A DNA stretch of 64,000 nt from positions 17,422,001-17,486,000 of the forward strand of contig OZ316892.1 in assembly GCA_973895155.1 (NCBI GenBank), written 5' to 3'. The translations under genes and the position numbers were made by a program. Position 1 is the first letter of the stretch; every line of letters starts with the position of its first letter. The stretch comes from Marsupella aquatica. Lineage: Eukaryota; Marchantiophyta. The notes beneath the pieces are model-generated. The model saw nothing but the letters and a program-made list of their open reading frames with translations. It did not search any database and had not been told where the DNA came from. Of the stretch, positions 34,222 through 47,128 are shown one piece after another.

Positions 34222-36300
34222 GTATAACTTAATGGCAGGTTGGGTTGGTGTACACCATTATGACTTGCTAAAACTGGCGATCAACAACATGGGTTTGGCT
34301 ATCATCTCTAAGTATTTGCCAATACATGGTATTGCTCGGGAATGCGATAGCCAAAATTTCTCTCCATTTGTTTTGTTTGGTGGTTTAGAAGGCACAGCAC
34401 TAGTGGAGATTGCCTACAGAAGTCACTTCTAATTTTTGAAACTGCTATATGGAGATTGTCTACAGAAGTCACTTCTAATTACAGTCCACCATGTCTATAT
34501 GCAGCATCCCTAAGTGCATGCCATGGATTAGTGCAGGCTCTGGGTTTCTTCCAAAACGATTCCAGTGGGAAATGCACTTTTTGAGCACTATATGTAAGTG
34601 CAGAAGCCAGGCACCAGACGACAAATATATAAACGCATACATCCATTTATCCTTTACTGCAGTATCTACATAAGAAATATTTATTTTATTGATAAGTGCA
34701 ATGGACACTCTACATAAAGTACTTTCATGTACTTATCCAGTTATTTGTGCAATATGAAGGCTAGGGATACGAGGAGTCCAACGTGTGTGGCCTCACAACA
34801 CATACAGGGAAGTGCCCAAGTGTTTTTCCTTGCAGCTACCAGGTAGTGTATACCGTGCACATCTGGGGCAGTGCATAGATGATTTTAAATGCACTTATAA
34901 GAGCATGTCCAACACAACACTAATTATGGGTGTTGACTTAACCAAAGACCAAAATACAAAAAGTCTTGTCTAACTACAGTAGAACCCTCTGGGCATTTCC
35001 TTGCACTTGGATGTTTTTGGTTACTGTAGTTTCCTAGTTAGTTCTGACAGGTTGGTGGGTTTTCAAGATTGTAATCTGAGGTGGTGCGAAGCTGCTTTTT
35101 AATGTGGAGAAAATTATCCAAGGAGGGTTGGGGCTAAGTTTCATTTGGCCATGATTGCTACTTCCAGGAAATTAAAAAAAAATGTGTTATGAGATTGGGA
35201 ATTTGCTCCTTACTGTCACCGTACCCTCTATGTAACCTTTCAAGATGCTCTAGTGCAGACAGTGGATTAGTGCACTTTCACTGCATCTTCCTAGGAGCCT
35301 ACACTCCACACGGCACACTCTGACCCCGTATAGAAAAGAAAGATGGAGAAGACTTTCACACATGACGGCAGGGAAAAACTCACGCGGTACTATACTTTAC
35401 AGAGTACACAATCATAGTGGACCAGTCTAGTGTGGAGAGAAATCATCCAATAAGGGCTGAGTTTCATTTGACCATGATTTGACGAAAAACACCAACAATG
35501 CAAATTGGTCATGTTTGGGCCATGTCGTGTAAAAGCTTTTGAGACAAGTGTGTTGGGAAAGAAATGAAAAGGGTTCACTTGTAGAAGCACAAAGGAATGT
35601 GACTTTAGTGAAATTGCCCATTTGGTTACAGTTTTTTTGGATTTTTTAAAGGAAAATATGTGAAACCTCACAGAAAGGAAAGAGTATTTAAAAATATTTG
35701 AATCCAAAACCTATCAATCTCCACTCTAAGTGAGCTACCACATAGCCATGTCTCTGTGGGTACTTGAGCTGTTTAATGAACCTTTTGAAAATTGAATAGC
35801 TAGTTAATTGACTAGGGGATTAGCCTCCACCTGAGAGGTCTCAGGTTCAATCCCTCTGCACACAGGGGGTGTGGAAATTGTGGATGTGTGGGTGAGAGGT
35901 ATTATGTGGGTAATGGATGAGAGTTCTGAATATCTCCTCTACTCCTGGTTGTCCACTTTGTGACCTTGATTTTTTTTCCTCTCTGCCTCTTGGTGCGGGT
36001 GCTCTTGGACAAGTGGGGGCTCACCTCAAATGGTTTCCATTCAATGAATATATGTCATTATTGGGGTGAGTACTGAGTACAGTCTACATAGTGTGATTCT
36101 CCATTCTTTCAAGATGGTAGACTCTACAGTGGTCTAGAAAGATTTTAGAGTGGCGTACAGTAGAAAGATGGAGAATAATAATAATCAAGAGTTTCATTTT
36201 TGATCGGCAAACCTCACGCGGTATTTTGCTTTAATTAAAGAGTAAACAATCAGAGTGGACCAGTCGTCCCCTGCTGTTATCGAGTAAACAATCAAACGTG
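34222..36300. other. Intergenic DNA left of the NPR gene
   Basis: No gene recognised. A diverged direct duplication is visible between about 35100-35160 and 35425-35480 (TGTGGAGA, AATCATCCAA-type, GAGTTTCATTTGACCATGATT). A SINE-like sequence lies at 35780-35900. Confidence 0.4.
35780..35900 (+). mobile_element. Possible tRNA-derived SINE head
   Basis: Contains GGTTCAATCCC (35851-35861), a good RNA polymerase III B box (GGTTCRANNCC), with a poorer A-box-like TAGCCTCCACC about 30 bp upstream. It does not fold as a convincing tRNA gene, so a SINE head is the likelier reading. Confidence 0.4.
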
Positions 36301-36479
36301 GACGTCAGCCGAAAAGAACGGTGGATTTGGTCTGGTCTTTCAATGCGACAGGATAGAATAATATCTATGATCGTCCCCAAGTCGATGAAATTGAGGGGCT
36401 CTACATTTTACTGTCGCGGTGTGGGCTACACGAGCTACAGCGCTTCAAAGTCTACGGACGGAATCGGATCAGCTTGACA

Positions 36480-36614
36480 AACGATCGACCTCGTCTCTTC
36501 CCGTACAGCTTCCGTTCCCTTTCCCTTTCCCTTTCCCCTTCATCGCCAACGATCGACCTCGTCTCTTCTCGTACAGCTTCCGTTCCCATTCCCCTCTCTC
36601 CTTCATGCTGCTTC
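36480..36614 (+). repeat. 68-bp tandem duplication upstream of NPR gene
   Basis: AACGATCGACCTCGTCTCTT and CGTACAGCTTCCGTTCCC recur with a 68-bp period at 36480 and 36548. Between them lies a CCCTTT run. It is probably in the promoter or 5' leader of the NPR gene. Confidence 0.88.
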
Positions 36615-36619
36615 CAGTG

Positions 36620-37592
36620 GTTTTGCGGCCGGTTGTCGTTGAAGTTCGTTGCCTTTCTTCTCTTCCTTGGTTTCGGATTCGCGATCCTTGTCGGCGTCGT
36701 TAAAGTCTGAGCGCATTTGGCGTCTTTTTTCCATTTCCGTTTCGTCTATCGATGTTTGAAAGCTGTCCTGCATTTCGGAGTTCTGGCTCTTAGGTCTGCG
36801 GGATGGTGTCGCGGCACCGATGTAGCGTTACGGGACACTGGCATATCTATGACTCCATGCCGAGTTTTGCAGAGGAGGATAATGGTTGCTAGTGGAAGGG
36901 TAGGGAGCGCAAATTGAGCAAGATTTCGGATCGGCGTCTGTGTAGTTCTTGGTGGATAAATGACTGGCGGACGATGCAAGAGTATTTGCAGTATGCTTTT
37001 TGATGTTTACTCCTTAAGAACAGATTGCAGTGACGCTGGCTGAAGTAGCTACGGATCGGCAAGGATGTTCACTCCTGAAAAACGCCTATCGTAGCAGTGA
37101 CACTATTACTGGATGATAAGATAGTTTGTCATGACCACGGCGAATCAGCCGCAAGGACGTTGTTGCCAAGAAGCTTGGGGAACTCTCAGTGCATGATACT
37201 GAAGATTTTCATTCTTCAATCCACATTCTTCAATCCACATAGCAATTAAGTCTGCCCCGCAGCAAATCAGCTGCAAGAATGTTGTAGCCAGAAGCTTGGG
37301 GCCGTCTCTCTCAGTGCATGATACTCAAGAGTTTCATTCTACGATCCAGTAGCAGTTAAGTCTTCGCGCGGCTGCAGGCCAGAATTGTTGTAGCCGAGGA
37401 CAGTATGGGCGCATTCTCAGACGCTTGAAGGTCATCGACGGTAGTTTATCGTCGTTGTACTCACATTCCAGCAGCTGCACCATCTATGGATACAGGGTTG
37501 CTTGTCACTGGCGCCGAGGATTTCTCCGGTACTCAGATAACGGGCAGGCTGGAGAATTTTGCAAGCTAAGAAGATTTTACGTCGTCTTTAAG
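36620..37592 (+). promoter_or_regulatory. NPR gene upstream/leader with two uORFs and a diverged duplication
   Basis: A diverged direct duplication (AAGCTTGGGG...CTCAGTGCATGATACT) recurs at about 37170 and 37290. Two short ATG-started frames end before the main ATG: 37405-37428 (7 codons) and 37486-37569 (27 codons). If both lie in the mature leader they could limit translation of the co-activator. The transcription start is unknown, so this is inference. Confidence 0.45.
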
Positions 37593-40500
37593 ATGTGGGA
37601 CAGCACTTCAGAGCTTCCAAGGAGCTGCTCCTCTCCGCACGGTGATATGGGAGGGTCTGAAAGCACTTCAGAGCTTCCAAGGAGCTCCTCCTCTGCTCAC
37701 GGTGATATGGGAGGGTCTTGCAAACGGGCTTGCACCTTCCAGCGACTAAGTTCAGACTTGGAACAGCTGGTCGACAATGAGGCCTACAGTGATTTTGTGA
37801 TCTCTGTGCAAGGCAGAAAATATGCTCTCCATCGTTGTATTCTCTCTGTCCGCAGCAGGTTTTTCCGGGATTATTTCCTAAACACTCAGAGTGAAGAGGC
37901 CGTCACAAAGATGGATTTGGGAAGGGTTATCAATCTCGAAGGAGTTGGGTGCGAGGCCTTCATATCTGTAATCAAGTTTGTATACGGAGCAAGGGAGCGA
38001 CTTATAGGAAGCTCGGTATCCTGCATGGATGAGACTTGCTCCCACGATTCGTGTTGGCCTGCTGTGAATTTTGCTTTAGACTACCTTCGCACGGCCTCCG
38101 TGTTTGAGCTGCCAGAATTGATGGCTGATGCAGAGGTACACTCCTCCCTCCTCCTATTTTCTCCATTTCACGCATCCTCCTTTTGTGTTGATGGATTATT
38201 TGTATAGTGGGTGCGTCGATTTTGACAGAGATTCAATCCGGTGAGTACTACACGAAACGCCTGATGACGAGTAGTGTGCTATTCTCTACCGTGGTCGTTC
38301 CCTAGACAGTTCCCAGACACCCAGAACATTTGCGATGGTATTTGTCGCTATTTGTATACCGCAACCCTGTGGGTGCTATTGAGTTCACTTACTATGGTGG
38401 GTAGCAGCGTATATCTGCACCTTTGGTTTCCTGTCTAAACTTTCTGTCGGGCATCTATCTGCCCTTGTTTGTTGGTTTGGTTTGCCCACTATCCCCTCCC
38501 AGAACTATGTACCTCCCTGGAATGGTGGTTCTGGTAAAGGTTGCATCCGATTCTCTCTAATGCCTCCGTGGTTGCGAAAGCACAATTGTTTGTTAGTTAT
38601 GTTGGATATGGTCTGCAAGATATCGTGTTACTGCGCTGCAGAGAAGGTGGGTTGGGGCCGTTTGTTGCTTGTGTTGTTCCTTGAGTCTGCATGTTAAGTG
38701 TTTTCCGTCTCAATTACACAATCCTGAAGTGAGCTGTGTATTTCAGCTATGTCGCAACTTTCTTGTGTCATTAAATGTTGCGGGTCGGCAGTCGGCAGAG
38801 GAGGGAAAATGGCTCCCGTAACTAGAAGGAATCAATAATTTTGCTGTTTTTTACGTACCTTGTATACACGTCCGAAGGTCCTAAAACTGGACAGAAACGT
38901 TTAATTGGTTTGCGAGAACTGGAAGTTATGACGATATATTGATTTTAATGGATGCTGCAACTCCTCGTTGTGTGCAGGAACACTTGTTAACCTTGGTTGG
39001 TAAAGTTCCTGTAGAATACCTTTTGACGATTCTGGTCATTGCAAAGACACATGACTATGAGAATTTGCGGTTGTCATGCTTGGCAACTCTGGCAAAAGCA
39101 AAATGGAATTATCTTAGTCTGGAGAAGCTTTTACCAACCGAGCTAGTTGACGAGATAAAGCAACTGAAGCAAGTACATGGGCATATTATGCCAACCGAGG
39201 AAGATGAGAAGATTGACAAGCAGGCCCGGCGAGTTCAGAGGGCTCTGGACTCAGATGATGTGGAACTCGTTCAATTGTTACTCAATGAGGGAAATGTGGA
39301 CTTTGATGAAGTACATGGTTTACATTACGCCGCTGCATATTGTGATGAGAAGACTGTTAGAGAGCTTCTTGACTTGCAGCTGTCAGATCCAAATCTGAAG
39401 AATTATAGAGACCTGACTGTACTCCATATTGCGTGCATGCGAAGGGAACCAGAAATTTTAGCAGGTCTTCTAGCAAAGGGCGCGCGGTCCCGAGAACCCA
39501 CTCCAGATGGCAGGACACCTTGTCAGATTGTGAAACGACTGACGAAGTGTGGAGACGCCGCCGAGGATGAGTCTCAAAGAGCCAGACTTTGCTTAGAGAT
39601 ATTAGAGCAGGCAGAGACTCAGATTACTTATTCCCAATCTTTTCGAGATGTTGTCTATATGCCCATCACGGATGAGAAGGAATTAGTTCAGAAGCTTCTG
39701 TATCTCGAGAACCGAGGTATGAATCACACTAGGTTTATTAATTATGGCTGACTTTCATTGTATGATTGCCGGCCATCTGCTTGGCAGATTATCAAATGCA
39801 TCGTGAGTCGAGAGATTGTTAAGGAGGGTGTATATGTATTGTCGGCAATTTCTGATGCGTTGGGTTTTTGTGGCAGTTGCGTTAGCGAGGATGCTATTTC
39901 CTCGAGAAGCCCAAATTGTGATGAGTCTTGCACATGTGGAGGCTACCGCAGAATATACAGGAGTGGACAATAATGGTCCGAGTAGCCCGCGTTCCCCATG
40001 TGGATCGCCAGCCCTGTATCACTCTGGGTCACCAACCGTTTATCAGGCTGGATCACCAAACCCTCATCAGTCTGGGTCACCAACGCTTCTTCAGTCTGGA
40101 TCCACAGCCTCTTATAATGGTGAGATTTTATGGAAGCTCCTAAATGCCGTCTTTTTGCATGTACAATTTATTGAACTCTTAAAACTGACCTTTGATTCTT
40201 ACAGCCTGGATGGAGGGAGGAACGAATCAAACTTTCTCGGACGTCATGCAGTTCGAGCAGTCAGTGACCGGACTAGATGCAAGTCTGCTACAAAGAGTCA
40301 CTGCTCTTCGGAAAGCAGGTGGTTGTCTTGTCACTGATAGTAGTCAGATGCGTTCACTTCAAAATGTTGAGGTCTCTCTACTAGCTATTGTCTGGATGTC
40401 TGTCAGGAATGGTAGTCAACTAAAGTGATGATCAAAGATTGCACGTTCAATTCTTAACTGATTTCAATACATCTTTCTCTAAATTGAAGTCTTCCTTAAG

Positions 40501-41002
40501 GAGAAAACATTTGCACGATTTGGAACATTTTGTATTGCCAGGCTTATCCGAACAGTTGCATCTGTCTTAAAAATTTGTGAGAGCCACTGTCCCATCTTTT
40601 TGTCAAATGTACATCCGTCTATTTCGTTAGACAGCCACCACTCCCACAGGGCTGACTTGAGGATCCTCGGGTTTGGCTGATGCAGTGGAACTAGGGCACC
40701 GATTCTTTCCAAGATGTTCAGGGATTCTTAACAAGTACATGGATGATGACATGGGTGAGTTATCAATCACCATGGTGGATAAAGGACTGTCAGACGAGCC
40801 CTCCGCAAAAAAGCAACGCCTATGTGAATTGAAAGACATACTAGCAGAGGCTTTTACCAAGGATGTGGCTGACATGGATCATCAAAAGGGTTTCAAGAAA
40901 CTTCCACCTTCATTATCGTCATCTTCCTCTTCACCTTCTCGGGGAGGGAGTCACCTGATAACACGGAGCTCATCGGTCAATGGCAGACATAAAGAAAGGT
41001 GA
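37593..41002 (+). CDS. NPR1-like: NPR1-type BTB/ankyrin salicylate co-receptor
   Basis: Co-activator/co-receptor of salicylic-acid signalling; the family works with TGA bZIP factors in the nucleus. Exons 37593-38135, 38978-39716, 39877-40119, 40205-40318 and 40662-41002 join in phase to 659 residues. BTB covers about residues 61-181 with C-x4-C-x-H-x2-C (C144, C149, H151, C154). Ankyrin repeats at about 265-390 include LHYAAAYCDEKTVRELLDL and VLHIACMRREPEILAGLLAKGA. The LENRV motif at 424-428 carries the Arg implicated in salicylate binding in Arabidopsis and tobacco, split by intron 2. Then come VALARMLFPREAQIVM, VELGHRFFPRCS and a Ser-rich basic tail. Oddities are a tandem 20-residue repeat (4-23, 24-43) and a Gly-Ser-Pro repeat insert at about 465-508. 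No VDLNETP-type EAR motif was seen. The start is the first ATG in frame with the BTB. Confidence 0.95.
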
Positions 41003-44000
41003 GCTCAATGTTCTCGAATTTCGCGCAAGGAGATTCTGTACACAAGTTTTGACACTTCGTCGTGTAGTCTAAGTACGATTAGAATAATACATAGCTAGTT
41101 TTGTATCCAACTTTACGCACCAAAACTGTATTTTATAGGTACCTTGAATGGGTAGGTACTGCAAGAGGATCTGACGAGGCCGTGTATTCCAGGAAGATTT
41201 GATTGGTTTTGCATGAGGGTGCACCGCAAGGAGTTTCCTGCTGTAGTATTTGTAGTGATGAAGGGTTTCCTCTCTAGCTACTTGCTATATGAACGTTTTT
41301 CTGCCGCAGTGCCATTGGCTGACCTGAAACTTGTGTCTTGTATACTTACATATTCGAAGGATGGTCATCTCAACCAGAACCCACGCTTGTGTCATGGACT
41401 AGTTGAAAAACCAGAATGGCGCTTAATTTGTTAGATCCCATATTGTTTTTCTAAGTTGTGGATTTTCACCTCTGGTTTTGGGTGATGTGTATTTGCAATT
41501 GAGACTGTATTGAGTCTTTTGTCTGTCGACACCTAGGTTTGGGAGTTCTGAGTTTATTCGCTAAAGTTTAAGTATAGAATTACACCGACGTTGTCCTGAA
41601 TAATGACATCAAGATGACTCGTTTTAGACACTCCTGATCTTCTGCAATGTTGTGAACATCGGAAAACAAGAAGCCACGTAGTGCTACTTGCTCTTATGCT
41701 CAAGCAAGAAATTGGTTTTGCCTCTTGTGGATTGATGATCAAAATCATGACTGCGTTTCTCGAAAATTATTCCCGAGTACGTCAGGCAGGTCCGGGTTCT
41801 AATTTTCCTTGGGGTGTGCAGTACATGAGTTTCGTGCCATTCTGCTGATTATGAGTACATTGGAGCTCAAAATACCAGTGGGGAGAAAAGGACTGGAAAC
41901 ACCCGTTATAGCGTACACGCGTTCACTGCCTCTGTACAGACTATCAATGACCTTTCCACACTACTACGTTCTTCTAGTCTGCGAGCCGACTTTGCGATCC
42001 TAGTCCATTAGGATTGGAGCTGCTAAATTTGCCGTCATGTGTGTGTTTTGTGTGAATATTTCTTGTTGAGAGTGATGACGTTTTTGAGTACGGTACATGA
42101 CTTGAACACGTCTTCTACACGTAGCCACCCTGAGCTCACGTCTTGGAAATACAATAAGGTTTTGTAGAATCCGCTCCTCCTCTTCCGCGGGCAAACAGTG
42201 CAAAGGCAATTTTATAATGCCAAGAGGGCTACTATATGTCGACGGAAGCTAAAACATAGCACGTTTGTAGCGGTGGTTGCCTTTGGCTTTGAGTCGAAGA
42301 CAATATCAGAGATGTCCGATCCAATTTTGAGGAAACCTACGGAATCGGCATCGCACTAATTGTGAGCCTCAATACTTCTATTCTCATGTACGTGTTTGTC
42401 AATTCTGTGTGCCGAAAAACTTTTAAATCTTCTTATGACTCTTTTACTTTTGGCCGGTACAAATGCACTATATGGTGGACCTATTTGCTAGAATCGAGAT
42501 GTCTAGTCTATCTGTAGATTGCAGTTGGATCTCACTACATTCTGTGTTACATTTTGATCTTTCTCTACAACACAGGGTATGCGAGAAGAGTCTCAATGTC
42601 TTTGAGACTATAGCTCAGATGAAAACTCGTCCCAAAGCTCTGCAGCCACGATCTGCGGCCTCAAATTTTCTTTGAGATCTCTGTCCAGCATCCTACCCTG
42701 ATTCTCGTGTTCCAGTGGACCTGCCTTCATACTTGGGAATGGAGAAAGAGGACCGTGACAAGAACGATTTAGGGTCTGCATGAAAGTCAGTATCACTGTG
42801 GATTTTCTGCACATTCTTTCGACTAACAGTAATTCAACACTGCCGAAGGCTATTGGAGAGCAACTTTCTAGGCGTGATCCAAACAAGTTTCGTAGTACTT
42901 TCTATGGCAGAGGTGAAGTGCATATCGTGCGGTTGGATGGCTCTTTATTCGCAAAGTTTGATTTCAGATTGGATACTGCTACATAGCCTCGTTCGGTATG
43001 GCGTTGTTGGAGGTCTTGTCTCTGATTTTATGTCGTAGCGAGAGACATTAAGGTTTGCCGGTGAAAATGTTGAGTTTTCCTTCAATCTTGAAAGAAATTG
43101 TATATTTCCAAAACAGTGTGATAAACGGCTTCTCGAGTTTACCTGAAGTCAAGCTCAATTAGGTGATCATTGGCCTCTCGACTAACTTCATGTGCACGGT
43201 GAAATGTCGGGATATGAGGATGGACAAGAAATGTGACAATTGTATATACATGATTTCGGTTTTGCTCGATTCGCAATGTCTGATTAACTCCCGTCAAGAG
43301 AACCGTACATTGTTCTTCTGATAAAATGTCGCAATGTCATAGCCTGATTCGATGAATTTGTATGGAATGTCCAGTCTGCCAAAGAAAAATGATGAGCATG
43401 ATTCGGGAAGTTCATTATTTGTCAATCCAAATTTTTCAGATCGGAAGAGGCTTAGAGTCAGATTGATCAAATCCGTATGTATCGTCACCAGAAGGTTATA
43501 GCAGATTGAGTTGGGCGTGTGGCCTGTGAGACCAGGGAACATTCAATTTCTAGCCAAAACAAAAGCTCCATTGCAAAAGAGTTTCACCATTGGAGTGTTT
43601 GCAGGATTCCCTCCAGCGTTGTCCACAGGAATTCCCAAGTGGGAAGCTTCACAATTCCTACACCTGGGAAAGAAGGTTCCTGAGCAGGGGTAGTGGGTAC
43701 TCCGACCTTCCCTGCTCCCTTGCACGGTGCACATATATGTCCAATTTGACAGAGCATATGGGAGAAGGTCCCTTCATACCAGTTTCTGTTTTACAAGGGA
43801 TTTGCCCGGTATCCAATTCTTCTCTGTAAGGAGGGCTGGTGACCTTGTGGAACCATATTTCAGGAAGGGTGGCCATTCTCCACCCTAAAGGTCTACTTGG
43901 GCAAGCAAGAGTTTCTAAAGTGGCAACGTTAATTCCTTTCCTTAATGGTTTAAAGAGAACTGGCCCCCTCTTTTTCCTATAGCACTCGTGCATGATAGTC

Positions 44001-44440
44001 CACGAGCTCTTTCCAGTCTGCCAATCCCTCCTTATCATCTAGGGTAGTTTATTACTTTTTCCTTTGTATTCACTTGGGACTACCCTAGGAGTTGGATGAT
44101 CCATCAAGTGATTGTTAAGTGTAGGAGATATAGGTTGTTTAGGTTTCTGATTGTTTTGCTGAAGCTCAGAAGCTTATTACAAAAGGGATGGATGTTTGAG
44201 TGGTTGAAAGAGTCTTGATAACCGAAGTAACAAGAATACCGGGGATCCAAATCCCTTTTCATCTGTGGGTTGTCTCCAGCTTGTGTTTCAATCACAGGTT
44301 GTGCAGTCAATCACAGGTTATGCAGTCAAGCTACCCACACCAGTCTGGTGTTTTCCTTAAGGAGGACCGGGAGCATTGTGGAACCATATTTCAGGATGGG
44401 CCCATCCAAGGTTTGTTTTTCAGTAAGCCAGTGTTCTTTT
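41003..44440. other. Downstream of NPR gene, intergenic
   Basis: The first few hundred bases should be NPR 3' UTR. No further gene was recognised. A block around GTGGAACCATATTTCAGGA is present twice (about 43853 and 44379), both preceded by AAGGAGG, so part of 43500-44400 is repetitive. An open frame at 43658-44038 (minus) has no family resemblance I know. Confidence 0.4.
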
Positions 44441-44696
44441 TTTAAAAAGAAATATACACACTTTTTATATACAAAGGGACCAAACAGAGTACAAATGAAC
44501 AAACAAAAGAGGGCCCAAGTGAACAAAACCAATTGAAAAAGAAGTGAGCAAAAGGGAACCACTAAACACCAAGAAAGAGGAACTAAAAGTAAGAAATGAA
44601 CAATAGGGAACCCCTAAAAACCAAGAAAGAGAGAGAGACTAAAACTAACCCAAGCGGACCGAGGTCCTCATCATTCCTACCGATTGTGGCAAAAAG

Positions 44697-46424
44697 CTAA
44701 TGGTCCACATCAAGAGTCAAAACTAGATCGGCAAGTGGGATTGGAACATCCTCAAGGGGAGCTAGCAGCTGCGGAGGCACACTAGCACCCACTGTAAGAG
44801 ATCGACGATAGATGGCCCGAGCTTGAGCACGCTGTAAGGTGACTGAAATGCGTTGGCGAAAGTGCGTGGTCAAAATAGAAAGCGGGGGTCCGGTGGGACC
44901 CATTCGGCCATGAACATCCCGGGCAGCTTGCCGAAGAAGCCCATCAAACTGAGGATGAAGACGCCCAAATAGCTCCACAGCAAGGGGGAGGAAGCTGTCG
45001 GATGAAGCTCGTGCAGCATATTTGGCCTCCTTCGTTGTTGCCGCACGTGACGCTGCTGCCCCTGCCGTAGTTGCCGCTGTCCCAATGATGTCTTGGCGCA
45101 ATGGGTTTGCCACCACAACATCTGCCAAAGTACGTTGACCCTCACGGACCATGGTAAGATCCACCCGTAACCGCTGTGATGGAGGACCAGGTAACTCGAG
45201 TACCACCTCCCGCCGCACGCATACCAAAGAGCCAGAGAGAACCTGAGCAGTCGCATCTCGCACAGCGTCGTGAACAATAATGGTTTCACCTCCCAAACTG
45301 CACCGAAGAAGATGGACACCTGTGGCATCACAAGGCTTCCCACAAGTGCAAGAAGGAGGTAAACCTGCAAGAAGTGGGTGGGGCAGCCCCAGACGAAGAC
45401 GCATGGCTGTGGAGAACTCCGTTGAAGACATCCGCAAATGAGGAATGACTGGATTGGCCTGAAGCCATCCACCTGCGCCCTTCCCTCCAGAAGAAAGAAT
45501 CCGAGCTCGGTCCGTGTCAGGTGCCTCGGAGAGGATGCTGGAAAGGGTGAAAGTGTGCATACGCCCAACGAGGTCTGCCTGAAGACGAACGGGATCCAAG
45601 GATAAAAACTCCTGGAAAGAAGGTAACGCGGCGCGAACGGGATCTGGTAATGAGGACCGCGCTGCGCGCAAATGAACCTGAAACGGGAGGGAACCCTCCT
45701 CTACCTCCATGAGAGATGAAAGTAAAAAAGGGCGATCCTCAATAAGAAAACGATCGGCCAACAACGAGAAGGCGGCCGCCCATGCACCCAAAAAGGCCAA
45801 AGGTGCAAGGCTCTCAATGGAAGTAAGCCCAAAATCACCCTGCGAGATAGGAAGACTGAGTTGTCGATGAAGCCACGGAGATGAGAGCAACGTACCCGGA
45901 CCTAAAAGAGAGGCCAGGGTCTGACGAATGGAGACATCAAATGCTCGAAGGTGGAGACAAAGATCCTCGGTAGGGGGATGCGTCCTAGCCAGATAAGACG
46001 CACGAGGGTGGATGCACCTCAACAACATCCCAAATGCTGCCTGAGAATCTGCTAACTTAGGGAGCATAGGAGTATGGGCTAAGGCAGCCTGTATAGAGTC
46101 AGCGATGAAAGATGAGCAAAAGGAGGCGGTACCGACTGGGGAGCCAAGGACCCGAAGACCATCGGCTGGACGTAAGAACCCTGGGGGAAGCACAAGATCA
46201 GAGGGTAACCCAGCTGGACTCCATGCACGACTCTTCACAGGCTGAACTCGTAAACCGAGGCCCATCAAATGGGTGGAAAGAGTGGCGAGGGCAGAAGTAA
46301 CCGCGGCAGGAGGACCAATGATGTGGGTGTCATCTGAAAGGGAGGGGAAGATACACTGGGGGTGGGCCATGGCAGCTTCCCGTAAAGCTGTAAAATGGGC
46401 AATGGCAAAAAGAGGCCCACCCAA
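44697..46424 (-). pseudogene. RLE-LINE reverse transcriptase palm/thumb and endonuclease
   Basis: 575 codons. At its N-terminus GGPLFAIAHF continues the reverse transcriptase. LSDDTHIIGP carries the catalytic Asp pair, in a Ser-Asp-Asp form. The middle follows the usual thumb pattern (GWLQANPVI, FSTAMRLRLGLP). The C-terminal part has C-x-C, H-x3-C (CTCGKPC...GVHLLRC), then HDAVRDAT, a LRVDLTM motif and LADVVVANP, a PD-(D/E)XK-like pattern seen in R2-type nucleases. The motif assignment is inference. It is open to the stop at 44697-44699, but its upstream half is in another frame. Confidence 0.8.
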
Positions 46425-46447
46425 AGGGTCACCCTGACGTGTGAACT

Positions 46448-47128
46448 TTATTCAGAGGAAAGAGTGGTATACACACCTGTAGAGGAGTGATGACTATAGA
46501 AGAGTGGGGCCTCGAGTCCATAAAAACAACGGACAAAGGGGATCAGGGACTGGATGTCTGGATCCGCCGCCCTCAAAGCACAAAAAATGGCTGCCCGAGA
46601 AACCGTATTAAAAGCGTTAGAGACATCAACCTGGAGGACAACCCAATCAGGGTGGAGGTCCAATGTAGCTCGAATACCCGCAATAACCGTCTCACAACCG
46701 CCAGGAACGCCAACTGCAAACTGATGTGGAGAGAGATGATCCGATAGTGCAGAGCGAAACTGTGAGGAAAGTGTGCGAGACACAAGACGAAAAAAAACCT
46801 CCCCAATAGCAATTGGCCGAACACCCGGTGAAGACTTAGCCATGGCCAATAAACGAGAAGCACTCAAGAGCCGAGAGACGGGAGGAGGCAAACGACCGGC
46901 TGCAATACACTGGCAAAAGGAGAAGAAAACTGGAAAACCAAACTGAGGATCCTCAGGGGGGAATAAATCACGTTCTTCTTTAATAAGGACCAGACTTTTT
47001 CTTTGAAAAAGTTGCATAGGACAACTTGGGGTCAGAATCTGACAAATAACAAATAATTCAAAAATATCAGGAGATTGGAGAGTGAGGGTGGGGCCCACTA
47101 ATACAGGATGGGGACCTAGCTGCAACAA
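46448..47128 (-). pseudogene. RLE-LINE reverse transcriptase fingers/palm, N-terminal part
   Basis: 226 codons in a different frame from the downstream part. Key blocks are GVRPIAIGEVFFRLVSR, HQFAVGVPGGCETVIAGIRA, and VLQVDVSNAFNTVSR (first catalytic Asp). It ends in TAA at 46448-46450. Just past the stop the other frame resumes with RQGDPLGGP, so a frameshift plus stop has split one gene. The sequence upstream of 47128 no longer matches. Confidence 0.82.

Noticed and set aside
35840-35880. Possible tRNA gene around the GGTTCAATCCC box
   Set aside because: No convincing cloverleaf, acceptor stem or anticodon arm could be drawn; a SINE head is likelier.
43658-44038. 126-codon minus-strand frame
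   Set aside because: No recognised domain, and neighbouring repeats suggest degenerate transposon DNA; not enough to call a gene.
44870-45568. 232-codon minus-strand frame within the LINE
   Set aside because: Lies in another phase of the endonuclease-bearing frame, which has the recognisable motifs.
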